NCBI GenBank assembly: GCA_945906455.1
Contig: CAMDRB010000009.1
Location: forward strand, 1-36,057
DNA length: 36,057 nt
Direction: 5' to 3'
DNA from: Caenispirillum bisanense
GTDB taxonomy: Bacteria > Pseudomonadota > Alphaproteobacteria > Rhodospirillales > Rhodospirillaceae
In this document: positions 1-7,139 of the stretch, one piece after another
How the letters are laid out: each line of letters starts with the position of its first letter
How positions within the stretch are numbered: position 1 is the stretch's first letter
Notes under the pieces: generated by a model
Told to the model about the DNA's origin: nothing
Databases searched by the model: none
The model's input: the letters and a program-made list of their open reading frames with translations, nothing else
Made by a program: the position numbers and the translations under genes

Positions 1-63
1 CGCGCGCCGCGTCGTCTTCGCGTACCGCTCGAAACCCGCCACCGCCAAAGTCAGCTGCTTCAT
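1..63 (-). CDS. IS5-family transposase, N-terminal fragment
   Basis: The - strand reading from ATG at 63 gives MKQLTLAVAGFERYAKTTRR and runs off the left edge, so only about 21 residues are visible. This opening (MKQLTLA.AGFE...K.TRR) resembles the start of IS5-family DDE transposases, which continue with a FLAEME..VPW segment that would lie outside the window. A purine-rich AAAGGA stretch sits about 11 bases upstream of the ATG. The IS terminus lies about 80 bases upstream, a normal distance for IS5 elements. It would catalyse cut-and-paste movement of the element. The family call rests on a short N-terminus plus the matching terminus and CTAG target, so it is good but not certain. Confidence 0.7.
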   Translation of the reverse strand, partial: MKQLTLAVAGFERYAKTTRRA

Positions 64-146
64 AGGAGCAATTCCTTTGCTTCACACCCGCATCAGACTA
101 AGAATCACAAGGACCCTGGCGTGTCGATGACTTATTCAGAGTGTCC
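1..146. mobile_element. End of an IS5-family insertion sequence
   Basis: The element end is placed at 146, directly next to a CTAG tetranucleotide at 147-150. Read outward-in on the - strand it begins GGACACTCTGAATAAGTC, a plausible terminal inverted repeat. IS5-group elements duplicate a YTAR target, commonly CTAG, which fits. The other end, the second inverted repeat and the second target copy are outside the window. The insertion lies at the 3' end of the manC-type gene, whose stop codon is formed by IS bases. The exact boundary could be off by one or two bases. Confidence 0.65.
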
Positions 147-1653
147 CTAGGTTCCTAGCGGTAGCTTTTCGTGTCTTGGCCTTCGGCCTGGGCCGTGACC
201 CTGATCGAGCAGAACCTTCGGTGCTTCGGCCGTAATCGTCGGCGATGCGCACGATGTCATCCTCGCCGACGTATTCGCCCGACTGCACCTCGACCATGTG
301 CAGCTCCGCTTGACCGGGATTGGCGAGCCGATGCAGCGTGCCGGCGGCGATATAAGTAGACTCGTTTTCGCGCAAGGTGAAATCATCGTCGCCCCGCGTC
401 ACCAGCGCGACACCCGTGACCACGATCCAGTGCTCGCTGCGGTGCCAATGCTTCTGCAAGGAGAGTTTCGCGCCGGGCTTGACGCAAAGCCGTTTGACCT
501 TGAAGCGGTGGCCTTCGTCCATGGTCTGGAACCATCCCCAGGGCCGGTGCGTGCGCGCTTGGGCCGTGGCCTCGGTCCTGCCTGCGGCCTTGAGGCGTTC
601 GACGACTTGCTTCACCTTCTGATCGTGGCCTTTATCGGCAACCAGAACGGCGTCGGCGGTCACCACAACGATGGCGTTCTTGATGCCGATGACGGCGGTC
701 AGTTGTTTGTCGGTACGGACATACGAATCGTGGGTATCGAGCGCGACGACATCGCCCACGATGGTATTGCCGGCGGCGTCGTGGGCCGCCTCATCATGGA
801 GCGCGCTCCAGGAGCCGACGTCCGACCACCCCATGTCGACGGCGACAACTGCGGCCTTGTTGGTGCGCTCCATGACGCCGTAGTCGATGGACTGCGCGGG
901 CACCTTCGCGAACGCCGCTGCATCGAGGCGGAAGAAGAAAAGATCGTTTTGTCCCTGGCCGAGCGCGACCCGACACGCCGGCGGAATCTGCGGCTCGCAG
1001 GCTGCCAGTTCGTCGAGAAAGAGCCCAACCGGCCACAAGAAGATGCCGCCATTCCAGTAATAATCGCCGGATTTTACGAAATCCGCCGCCGTTGCCGCAT
1101 CGGGCTTTTCGACAAAGCGCGCGACGGCATGGGCGGCACCGGCCAGTGCCTCGCCTTGTTTGATGTAACCGTAGGCCGTTGCCGGAGCGGTCGGGCGGAT
1201 GCCAAAAGCGACAAGCCGTCCGCTTTGCGCCACGGGCACGGCCTTGGTCACGGCCTCGAAGAAGGCCTCCGGAACGCGCACGAGATGATCCGACGGCATG
1301 ACAAGCATGAGCGCGTCCGGCTCAGCTTCAAGAAGCAGCGCGGCAACGCAGGCGGCCGGCGCGGTATTGCGGCCCTGGGGCTCGATGATGATGGCTTTGG
1401 GTTCAATGCCGACGGCACGCAGCTGCTCGGCGACCACAAAGCGATGCGCGTCGTTGCAAACCACGATCGGAGCTTGGAGCTGGAAGTTCCCGCGTCGGGC
1501 TTGATTGAGCCTGAGGGCGGTTTCCTGCAGCAAGCTCCGCTCGGACGTCAGAGGTTGCAGCTGCTTCGGAAACTCCTCGCGCGACAACGGCCAGAGCCGC
1601 GAGCCACTGCCGCCGGATAGAATCACCGGATAGAGGTGGGCGGCTTTGCTCAC
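136..1653 (-). CDS. manC: Mannose-1-phosphate guanylyltransferase / mannose-6-phosphate isomerase
   Basis: This 505-residue type II enzyme makes GDP-mannose from mannose-1-phosphate and GTP in the cytosol. Its C-terminal cupin domain is the phosphomannose isomerase module. Visible motifs are the nucleotidyltransferase signature GGSGSRLWPLSREEFPKQ near residue 14, the FVEKP motif near 180, and the cupin block HRPWGWF...KHWHRSEHW near 367-407. The GTG start at 1653 is supported by AAGGAG six bases upstream; a nearby ATG is out of frame. It lies 35 bases downstream of gpsA on the same strand, suggesting co-transcription. The last residues (NLGTL) and the TGA stop are created by the IS junction. 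The catalytic and cupin domains are complete before that point, so function should survive. Confidence 0.93.
   Translation of the reverse strand: MSKAAHLYPVILSGGSGSRLWPLSREEFPKQLQPLTSERSLLQETALRLNQARRGNFQLQAPIVVCNDAHRFVVAEQLRAVGIEPKAIIIEPQGRNTAPAACVAALLLEAEPDALMLVMPSDHLVRVPEAFFEAVTKAVPVAQSGRLVAFGIRPTAPATAYGYIKQGEALAGAAHAVARFVEKPDAATAADFVKSGDYYWNGGIFLWPVGLFLDELAACEPQIPPACRVALGQGQNDLFFFRLDAAAFAKVPAQSIDYGVMERTNKAAVVAVDMGWSDVGSWSALHDEAAHDAAGNTIVGDVVALDTHDSYVRTDKQLTAVIGIKNAIVVVTADAVLVADKGHDQKVKQVVERLKAAGRTEATAQARTHRPWGWFQTMDEGHRFKVKRLCVKPGAKLSLQKHWHRSEHWIVVTGVALVTRGDDDFTLRENESTYIAAGTLHRLANPGQAELHMVEVQSGEYVGEDDIVRIADDYGRSTEGSARSGSRPRPKAKTRKATARNLGTL
147..150. repeat. Probable CTAG target-site duplication of the IS
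   Basis: CTAG sits directly between the IS terminus and the manC coding sequence. It matches the YTAR target specificity known for IS5-group elements. Only one copy is visible because the rest of the IS lies off the left edge. A second CTAG at 154-157 is probably unrelated. Confidence 0.45.
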
Positions 1654-1688
1654 GCATGTCTCCTTGCGATCACGATGCGCCAGTTGCG

Positions 1689-2699
1689 CTAGTTGCGCTT
1701 GACGGCCGCATCAACTTCGTCGCGCAACGGGCGTTCTAGCAGTCGGCGTAGCATGTCGTCGATGGCGGCGCCGTGGTTGAGTACCTTGTCGATCGCGGCG
1801 CAAATCGGCATATCCACCTTGAGTTTTGCCGCGAGGGTCGCGACCGCCTCCGCCGTGGTCACGCCTTCGGTGACCGAACGCCGCGTTCCCAGAACTTGGT
1901 CGAGGGTCTGGCCCTGGCCCAGGGCAACGCCGAGGGAATAATTGCGTGACTGCAGCGACGTCGCGGTGAGCACCAAATCACCGAGCCCAGAAAGTCCCAT
2001 GAGGGTTTCCGGCCGGCCGCCGCGCGCCAATGCGAGGCGGACGATTTCGGCAAGGCCCCGGGTCAGAAGCGCCGCCCTCGCATTGGCGCCTAGACCCTTG
2101 CCCTCGGCCATGCCGCACCCTATGGCGAGCACGTTCTTTACCGCGCCGCCAACTTCGGCGCCGACCACATCGTCGGTCAGATAGGGGCGAAAGGCCGGTG
2201 TACCGATGGCCTCGGCAACTTGACGGCCCAAGGCCTGATCGGCCGCGCCCAAAGTTATCGCGGTCGGCAGGCCGAGGGCGACTTCACGGGCGAACGTAGG
2301 ACCCGAGAGCACCATCATGACCGCTTGAGGCAAGGTTTCGGCCACCACGTCGGTCATCAGCGCGGACGTGCCGCGCTCGATGCCCTTAGCGCAAATCACC
2401 ACCGGAATTCTTGGGCGTAGATGTGGCGCCAAGGACAGGCAGACCTCGCGCACATGCTGCGCCGGGGCCACGAGCATGATGATATCGACATCGGCCGACC
2501 GCGCCACATCGGCGGTGGCAATGATCGCCGGGTCCAGGGCGACCTCGGGCAAATACGGCGTATTGCAGTGCCGGTCGTTGACGGCGGCTATGACCTCGGG
2601 CTCGAGCGCCCAGATCATGACATCGCGGCCAGCCCGGCGCGCCACAACCGCGAGCGCCGTGCCCCACGCGCCGGCACCGATGATTCCCACGCGTTGCAT
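1689..2699 (-). CDS. gpsA: Glycerol-3-phosphate dehydrogenase [NAD(P)+]
   Basis: This 336-residue cytosolic enzyme reduces dihydroxyacetone phosphate to sn-glycerol-3-phosphate for phospholipid synthesis. The N-terminal Rossmann fold shows GAGAWGTALA at residues 8-17. The family motifs follow: CAKGIE with Lys105, SGPTFAREVA at 132-141, and VKNVLAIGCG with Lys188, the expected catalytic lysine. Length is typical. The ATG start at 2699 has a GGAGG about 14 bases upstream, which is rather far. In many alphaproteobacteria gpsA directly follows tsaD. Here the two are separated by a gene on the opposite strand, and manC follows gpsA. Confidence 0.96.
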   Translation of the reverse strand: MQRVGIIGAGAWGTALAVVARRAGRDVMIWALEPEVIAAVNDRHCNTPYLPEVALDPAIIATADVARSADVDIIMLVAPAQHVREVCLSLAPHLRPRIPVVICAKGIERGTSALMTDVVAETLPQAVMMVLSGPTFAREVALGLPTAITLGAADQALGRQVAEAIGTPAFRPYLTDDVVGAEVGGAVKNVLAIGCGMAEGKGLGANARAALLTRGLAEIVRLALARGGRPETLMGLSGLGDLVLTATSLQSRNYSLGVALGQGQTLDQVLGTRRSVTEGVTTAEAVATLAAKLKVDMPICAAIDKVLNHGAAIDDMLRRLLERPLRDEVDAAVKRN

Positions 2700-2835
2700 G
2701 ATCTGTCCGCAGACCTCCCCGCCCGCAATACCAACCCGACCAAAGTCTTGGCATGGGCCTTGGGGCGATGTCGAGGGGTGGAGATAGCCGTGAAGATCGT
2801 TGCAATACTTAACAAAATCGGCCTAGACCAATGCC

Positions 2836-3852
2836 ATGACGATTCTACTGACCGGAGCAGCGGGGTTTGTCGGCGCCCATGTCGCCGCTCGTCTTCTGGA
2901 CGACGGCGAGGCTGTGCACGGCATCGACAGCTTCACGCCTTATTATGACGTGAAACTGAAGGAGGCGCGCTGGGCGCGGCTTGACGGTCGAAAGGGCTTT
3001 ACCGGGCACCGCCTGGATCTCGCAACCAAGGACGCGCTTCTCGCGCTCTGCGAGCGGATCGCGCCGACGCGAATCGTGCACCTGGCTGCCCAGCCGGGCG
3101 TGCGCTACGGCATCGACAATCCCCAAGCCTATATCGATGCCAACCTCACCGGCTTTATGAATGTGCTGGAAGCGGCGCGGACCTTGAAGGTCGCGCATCT
3201 TGTATTTGCTTCCACAAGCGCGGTCTACGGCGCCAACAAAGCCATGCCCTTCGCCGAACACCACGGCGCGGGGCATCCTTTGAGTCTCTATGCGGCGAGC
3301 AAGCGGTCCAATGAACTGCTCGCGCATTCCTACGCGCATATTTTTAAAATTCCGGTCACCGGCTTGCGGTTCTTCACGGTCTACGGACCGTGGGGGCGAC
3401 CCGACATGGCGCCGCAGAAATTCACCGCGCGGATTATCGCCGGCGACCCCATCGAGGTTTATAACGATGGCAGGATGATGCGCGATTTTACCTTTATCGA
3501 CGATATCGTCGAGGGGGTGGTGCGCATCATTGATCATATCCCCGTGGCCGATGAATCATGGGATCCCACGTCGCCGACGCCGGCGCCGGATGCGAGCGGC
3601 GTGGCGCCGTTTCGTATATTCAACATCGGACTCGGCGCGCCCGTTGACCTGATGGAGTTCATCGCCGTGCTCGAAAAGCACATCGGCAAAAAAGCCGTGC
3701 GGCATTTCATGCCGATTCAGTCGGGAGATGTGGAAGGCACCTGGTGTGACGTGAGCGCCTTGCACCGCGCCGTCGGCTATCAGCCCAAGATTTCCCTCGA
3801 CGAAGGCCTGGCAAAAACCGTCGCCTGGTTTCGCGACTACTACAGAGTCTAA
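2836..3852 (+). CDS. NAD-dependent epimerase, probable UDP-glucuronate 4-epimerase
   Basis: This is a 338-residue extended short-chain dehydrogenase/reductase. It has the NAD-binding GAAGFVG at residues 7-13, the catalytic Ser region at 126-128, and the YxxxK pair Tyr152/Lys156. The TVYGPWGRPDMA segment, with HLAAQPGVRY around 82-91, is characteristic of UDP-glucuronate 4-epimerases of the CapI/LspL type. These produce UDP-galacturonate for capsule, LPS or exopolysaccharide. Exact sugar specificity is inferred from family resemblance. The gene is divergent from gpsA and convergent with tsaD. A weak promoter candidate (TTGCAA, 18-base spacer, TAGACC) lies at 2800-2829, but there is no clear Shine-Dalgarno sequence. 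It looks like an insertion that split the usual tsaD-gpsA pair. Confidence 0.88.
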   Translation: MTILLTGAAGFVGAHVAARLLDDGEAVHGIDSFTPYYDVKLKEARWARLDGRKGFTGHRLDLATKDALLALCERIAPTRIVHLAAQPGVRYGIDNPQAYIDANLTGFMNVLEAARTLKVAHLVFASTSAVYGANKAMPFAEHHGAGHPLSLYAASKRSNELLAHSYAHIFKIPVTGLRFFTVYGPWGRPDMAPQKFTARIIAGDPIEVYNDGRMMRDFTFIDDIVEGVVRIIDHIPVADESWDPTSPTPAPDASGVAPFRIFNIGLGAPVDLMEFIAVLEKHIGKKAVRHFMPIQSGDVEGTWCDVSALHRAVGYQPKISLDEGLAKTVAWFRDYYRV

Positions 3853-3882
3853 AATTATCCCGCCCTCGCCTTAATTGCGCGC

Positions 3883-4932
3883 CTACCGCGCGTTGGCGGC
3901 TTTGGGCGCAGTGGGATCGAGCGGCCAGCGCGGGCGCGCCTTGAAGTCGAGTGAGTCGGAAAGACCCAGCTTCAGCCGTTCGATACCGGCCCAGGCAATC
4001 ATGATGGCGTTATCCGTACAAAGGGCCGGCGGCGGCGCGATCAACGACAAGTGGGATTTCGTCGCGGTTTGGACGAGGCGCGCACGGAGTGCTGCATTGG
4101 CGGCGACGCCGCCCGCGACCACCAACGCCTCGCCACCCGGGTAATCGCGACAAAAGATCTCGGCAGCGCGCGCGACACGATCGGCAATCGCGTCGACCAT
4201 CGCCGCCTGGAAGGAAGCCGCGATATCGGCAATGTCTTTTTCCGCGAGCGGGCCGGGGGGAAGCGATTCGGCGGCCAGGCGGACAGCGGTCTTCAGGCCG
4301 GAAAATGAGAAGTCGCAGCCGGGCCGGCCCTTGAGCGGCCGGGGAAAGGCAAAGCGCTTCGGATCGCCGGACAGGGCCGCGCGTGCGATAGCGGGGCCGC
4401 CGGGATAACCCAGGCCCAACATTTTCGCGGCTTTGTCGAAGGCCTCGCCTGCGGCATCATCGAGCGTGGTGCCGAGACGGCGATAACGTCCCACACCTTC
4501 GGCGGCCAAAATTTGGCAATGCCCGCCGGAAATCAGCAGCAAGAGATAGGGAAACGCAACCTTGTCCGTGAGTCGCGCCGTCAGCGCGTGACCTTCCAGG
4601 TGATTGACAGCCATGAGCGGAATCTTATGAACGGCAGCGATCGCCTTGGCCGTCATGAGGCCGACGATGACGCCGCCGATCAGCCCGGGGCCGGCGGTGG
4701 CGGCGACGCCACCGAGATCGGAAAATCCGATGCCGGCGTCAGCCATGGCCCGAGCGACCAATCGGTCGAGATTAGCAAGATGGGCGCGCGCCGCGATTTC
4801 CGGGACGATGCCGCCGTAGGGCAGGTGCTCGGCGATTTGGCTAAGGACAGCGTGGGACAAGACACGGCCATCGCCCTCCACCACGGCGGCGGCAGTCTCA
4901 TCGCAACTGGTTTCTATGCCCAGAACGAACAT
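3883..4932 (-). CDS. tsaD: tRNA N6-threonylcarbamoyladenosine transferase TsaD
   Basis: This 349-residue catalytic subunit transfers the threonylcarbamoyl group to A37 of ANN-decoding tRNAs, with TsaB as partner. It starts [18 protein letters not shown], the canonical ASKHA opening. The metal-binding HLEGH motif gives His111 and His115, and CTDNA near the C-terminus supplies the conserved Asp. The ATG at 4932 is preferred over an adjacent upstream TTG because GAAGG lies six bases upstream. tsaB is present at 11399, but tsaC and tsaE are not in the window. Its stop is 30 bases from the convergent epimerase stop. Confidence 0.96.
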   Translation of the reverse strand: MFVLGIETSCDETAAAVVEGDGRVLSHAVLSQIAEHLPYGGIVPEIAARAHLANLDRLVARAMADAGIGFSDLGGVAATAGPGLIGGVIVGLMTAKAIAAVHKIPLMAVNHLEGHALTARLTDKVAFPYLLLLISGGHCQILAAEGVGRYRRLGTTLDDAAGEAFDKAAKMLGLGYPGGPAIARAALSGDPKRFAFPRPLKGRPGCDFSFSGLKTAVRLAAESLPPGPLAEKDIADIAASFQAAMVDAIADRVARAAEIFCRDYPGGEALVVAGGVAANAALRARLVQTATKSHLSLIAPPPALCTDNAIMIAWAGIERLKLGLSDSLDFKARPRWPLDPTAPKAANAR

Positions 4933-5020
4933 CAAGGGCCTTCAATCGGTGCCTTTTGTGGACCGCAAATCGGCTTTTCACACTAGGTATCAGCCTCTAC
5001 AACACTTGGGCGGCAGGTGC

Positions 5021-5116
5021 TAGAGCACGTCCCGGAAAGGTGGGTACCGGTTTTCCGCCGGCGAAGGCCGGCATCTTATAAGGATGCGCGCCTTCGCGCG
5101 CAGGCGGGACGTGCTC
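5021..5116. repeat. REP/BIME-like palindromic repeat
   Basis: The arms gagcacgtcccg (5023-5034) and cgggacgtgctc (5105-5116) are perfect 12-base reverse complements enclosing about 70 bases. The left part continues cccggaaaggtgggtaccgg followed by ttttccg. This resembles a dispersed palindrome common in rhizobia and related alphaproteobacteria (gagcatgatcc..gaaaagtgg..accggttttc), recalled from general knowledge rather than searched. Fragments of the same element recur at 29744-29778, showing that it is dispersed in this genome. Confidence 0.7.
5057..5101. repeat. Duplicated GCCGGCGAAGGCCGGC element, copy A
   Basis: Copy A begins gccggcgaaggccggc, followed by atcttataaggatgcgcgcc and a GC-rich tail. 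It lies inside the larger palindrome at 5021-5116. Copy B, about 108 bases downstream, differs by only a few substitutions and single-base indels. The unit contains its own short inverted repeats (gccggc..gccggc and gcgcgcc..cgcgcgc), so it is probably a mobile palindromic unit nested in another. Confidence 0.65.
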
Positions 5117-5164
5117 AAGAATTTGATTTAGAGGCCTTCTCATCCGGCGCGGTGATTCGCCCGC

Positions 5165-5208
5165 GCCGGCGAAGGCCGGCAACTATAAGATGCGCGCCTT
5201 CCGCGCGC
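5165..5208. repeat. Duplicated GCCGGCGAAGGCCGGC element, copy B
   Basis: This is the second copy of the 5057-5101 unit: gccggcgaaggccggc, then aactataagatgcgcgcctt and ccgcgcgc. It lies about 40 bases before the hemD start, so any hemD promoter or leader must overlap or adjoin it. Confidence 0.65.
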
Positions 5209-5245
5209 CGGGAAGGACTCTAAGGAAAGGCCCTCGGGAACAGCC

Positions 5246-6976
5246 ATGCGGGTGCTGATTACACAGTTGGCGGCGGATGCCAGCGGCTTGGTTGCAGCTC
5301 TGAAAGCCCGCGGCCACCAGGGCGTTTCAGTTCCTTTGCTGACCGCCGAACGCGCGCTGCCGCCGAAAATTAATCTTGCCGGAGCGCAAGGATTTTTGGT
5401 GACCAGTGCCGAGGGCGCGCGGGCCTTGGCAGACCATGTCGGCGTCAGGACCTTCCCGGTCTTCACCGATAGCGCGGTGACAACCGCCGAACTCCGGCGC
5501 CTCGGTTTTATGGAAATCGAGACCGCCAAGGACGATTCCGCCGACCTCGCGCGGCTGATCGAGCGCAAACTCACGCCGGCGAACGGCGCGCTTATTTATG
5601 CGTGCAGTACCGTCGCGCCGATCAACTTGCCGACGATGCTCAGCAACATGGGTTTCGCCGTGCGCCCCATGCCGCTCTACACGCTTAAACGCGTCGCCAC
5701 AATTCCCGCAGAACTGGAGGCGGCATTGCGCGCTCGCGCCGTCGACGCGGCCCTTTTCTTGACCGCCGACGAGGCCCGCGCATTTGTTGCCCTGGTCCAA
5801 AAGTCTGGGATGGAACCGCTGGTCGCCTCGCTGGCCACGGTCGCGGCAACGCCGGTCGTCGCCGCACCGCTCCGGGCCTTGAAATTGGGTGGCGTCAGCG
5901 TACCGGCTGGAGCGGACCTCGAGACAGTGTTTGGCGCCCTGGACGTCAAACTCGTGGACCGGGTCGAGGAAGAACGCGCCGCCCGTGAGACAAGCAGGCG
6001 CGAAGAGGCCGAGCGTCAACGTGCTGAACACGAGCGCCTGGAGCTTGAGCGCGCCGAACGGGAACGGTTGGCGAGCGAACAAACCGAGATAGTGCGCGCA
6101 GCGGCAGCGGCCGCCCGCGCCGAGGCCGAGCGCGATCGCGAGGCACGGCGCCGGACTGAGCTGGCACGCGCCGCCGAGGAAAGCGTGCAAAGCGAGAGGG
6201 CCGCACGTGAAAGGGCCGAGCGTGAAGGACTCGAGCAAGAGAGATTGGCGAGCGAAAAGGCCGAGCGCGAGCGGATTGCCGGCGAGAAGGCCATCCGAGC
6301 GGAGCTTGAGCGGGCGCGGGCGGCCGACGCGGCGATGGCAGAGAAGGCCGAACGTGGGAGAATCGAGCGCGACCGCCAAGCCAAAGAACGGGCGGAGCGG
6401 GGTCGTCTGGCTCAGGAAAAAATCGCGCTGGCGAAAACGGAACAGGAACGCATTGTCCTCGAGCGCGCGGAGTACGACCGCCTAGAAGGCGAACGCTTGG
6501 CCGTCGAAAACGCCGAGCGCGAGCGCATTGCCCGCGACATCGCGGAAACCGAACGGATCGAGCGAGAACGGGTAGCTCAAGAGCGCGCTGAATTGGATCG
6601 GCTGGAGCAAGAACGCTTATTCGAAGAACGCGCCGATCGCGAGCATATCGCCGCCGAAAGAGCCGCCGCAAGAAAGGTGGAGAACGACCGGCTGGCGGGG
6701 CGCGTGCCGAACAGGAACGCCTGCAGAGCGAGAAATTCGCGCGCGAAAAGGCCGAGCGCGTGCGGATTGCCGCCGAGAAGGCCAGCCGAGCGAAGCTTGA
6801 GCGGGCGCGGGCGGCCGAAGCGGCGATGGCAGAGAAGGCCGAACGTGAGAGAATCGAACGCGAAGGCCAGGCCGAAGAACGCGGCGAGCGCGGTCGCCTG
6901 GCTCAGGAAAAAATCGCACTGGCGAAAACGGAACAGGAGCGCATTGTCCTCGAGCGTGCGGAGTACGACCGCCTAG
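5246..6976 (+). CDS. hemD: Uroporphyrinogen-III synthase (HemD) with long Glu/Arg-rich C-terminal extension
   Basis: Residues 1 to about 235 are a HemD domain: MRVLITQLAADASGLVAALK at the start, then the two-lobed HemD pattern with LTADEARAF near 172. It cyclises hydroxymethylbilane to uroporphyrinogen III in haem synthesis. There is no stop after this domain. From about residue 236 the frame enters ER-rich helical repeats (ERERLASE, ERAERER types) and stays in register to about 6697. Beyond that the reading becomes Arg/Ser-rich nonsense up to the stop at 6976, which marks a frameshift. The true frame continues at about 6700 one base earlier. HemD proteins are normally about 230-260 residues, so this product is abnormal as it stands. 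The HemD call is strong on context (mitofilin and hemY follow), though HemD sequences are poorly conserved. Confidence 0.82.
   Translation: MRVLITQLAADASGLVAALKARGHQGVSVPLLTAERALPPKINLAGAQGFLVTSAEGARALADHVGVRTFPVFTDSAVTTAELRRLGFMEIETAKDDSADLARLIERKLTPANGALIYACSTVAPINLPTMLSNMGFAVRPMPLYTLKRVATIPAELEAALRARAVDAALFLTADEARAFVALVQKSGMEPLVASLATVAATPVVAAPLRALKLGGVSVPAGADLETVFGALDVKLVDRVEEERAARETSRREEAERQRAEHERLELERAERERLASEQTEIVRAAAAAARAEAERDREARRRTELARAAEESVQSERAARERAEREGLEQERLASEKAERERIAGEKAIRAELERARAADAAMAEKAERGRIERDRQAKERAERGRLAQEKIALAKTEQERIVLERAEYDRLEGERLAVENAERERIARDIAETERIERERVAQERAELDRLEQERLFEERADREHIAAERAAARKVENDRLAGRVPNRNACRARNSRAKRPSACGLPPRRPAERSLSGRGRPKRRWQRRPNVRESNAKARPKNAASAVAWLRKKSHWRKRNRSALSSSVRSTTA
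6230..6652 (+). repeat. Tandem coding duplication, copy 1
   Basis: This segment of the ER-rich region matches 6721-7139 at an offset of 491 bases in its first part. An aligned stretch of about 220 bases was compared by eye and is roughly 90% identical; for example the run gagtacgaccgcctagaa occurs at 6470 and at 6961. The offset is not a multiple of three, which is why the two copies are read in different frames. Confidence 0.85.
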
Positions 6977-7139
6977 AACGCGAACGCTTGACCGTCGAAA
7001 GAGCCGGGCGCGCGTCGCCCGCGACATCGCGGAAACCGAGCGGATCGAACGAGAACGCGTGGCTCAAGAGCGCGCTGAATTGGATCGGCTGGAGCAAGAG
7101 CGCTTGTTCGAAGAACGCGCCGAGGGCGAACGTATCGCC
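6721..7139 (+). repeat. Tandem coding duplication, copy 2
   Basis: This is the second copy of the 6230-6652 segment. The offset changes from 491 to 487 bases near 7003, where copy 2 lacks four bases present in copy 1 within a GC-rich gcgagcgc context. The ancestral period was probably 492 bases (164 codons). Both frameshifts of the hemD-mitofilin gene lie in or just before this copy. Confidence 0.85.

Larger units (their letters stand above)
4933..5245. other. tsaD-hemD intergenic region; hemC absent
   Basis: About 310 bases separate the divergent tsaD and hemD starts. No porphobilinogen deaminase reading frame is present, although hemC commonly occupies this place in alphaproteobacteria. 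The right two thirds (about 5021-5210) are palindromic and duplicated repeat sequence, listed separately. The region should also hold the divergent promoters. I could not identify convincing -35/-10 pairs in it. Confidence 0.6.

Noticed and set aside
298-1620. 440-codon open frame on the + strand opposite manC
   Set aside because: It is antisense to a full-length, motif-rich ManC and has no recognisable domain. GC-rich codon bias commonly keeps opposite-strand frames open.
6697-6700. Programmed ribosomal frameshift at the GGGG run
   Set aside because: No slippery heptamer with a convincing downstream structure, and the second shift requires a four-base change, which favours indels or errors.
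6230-7139. CRISPR-like or phage tail-fibre repeat array
   Set aside because: The repeats are coding, without spacers of uniform length. They belong to a charged helical protein segment.
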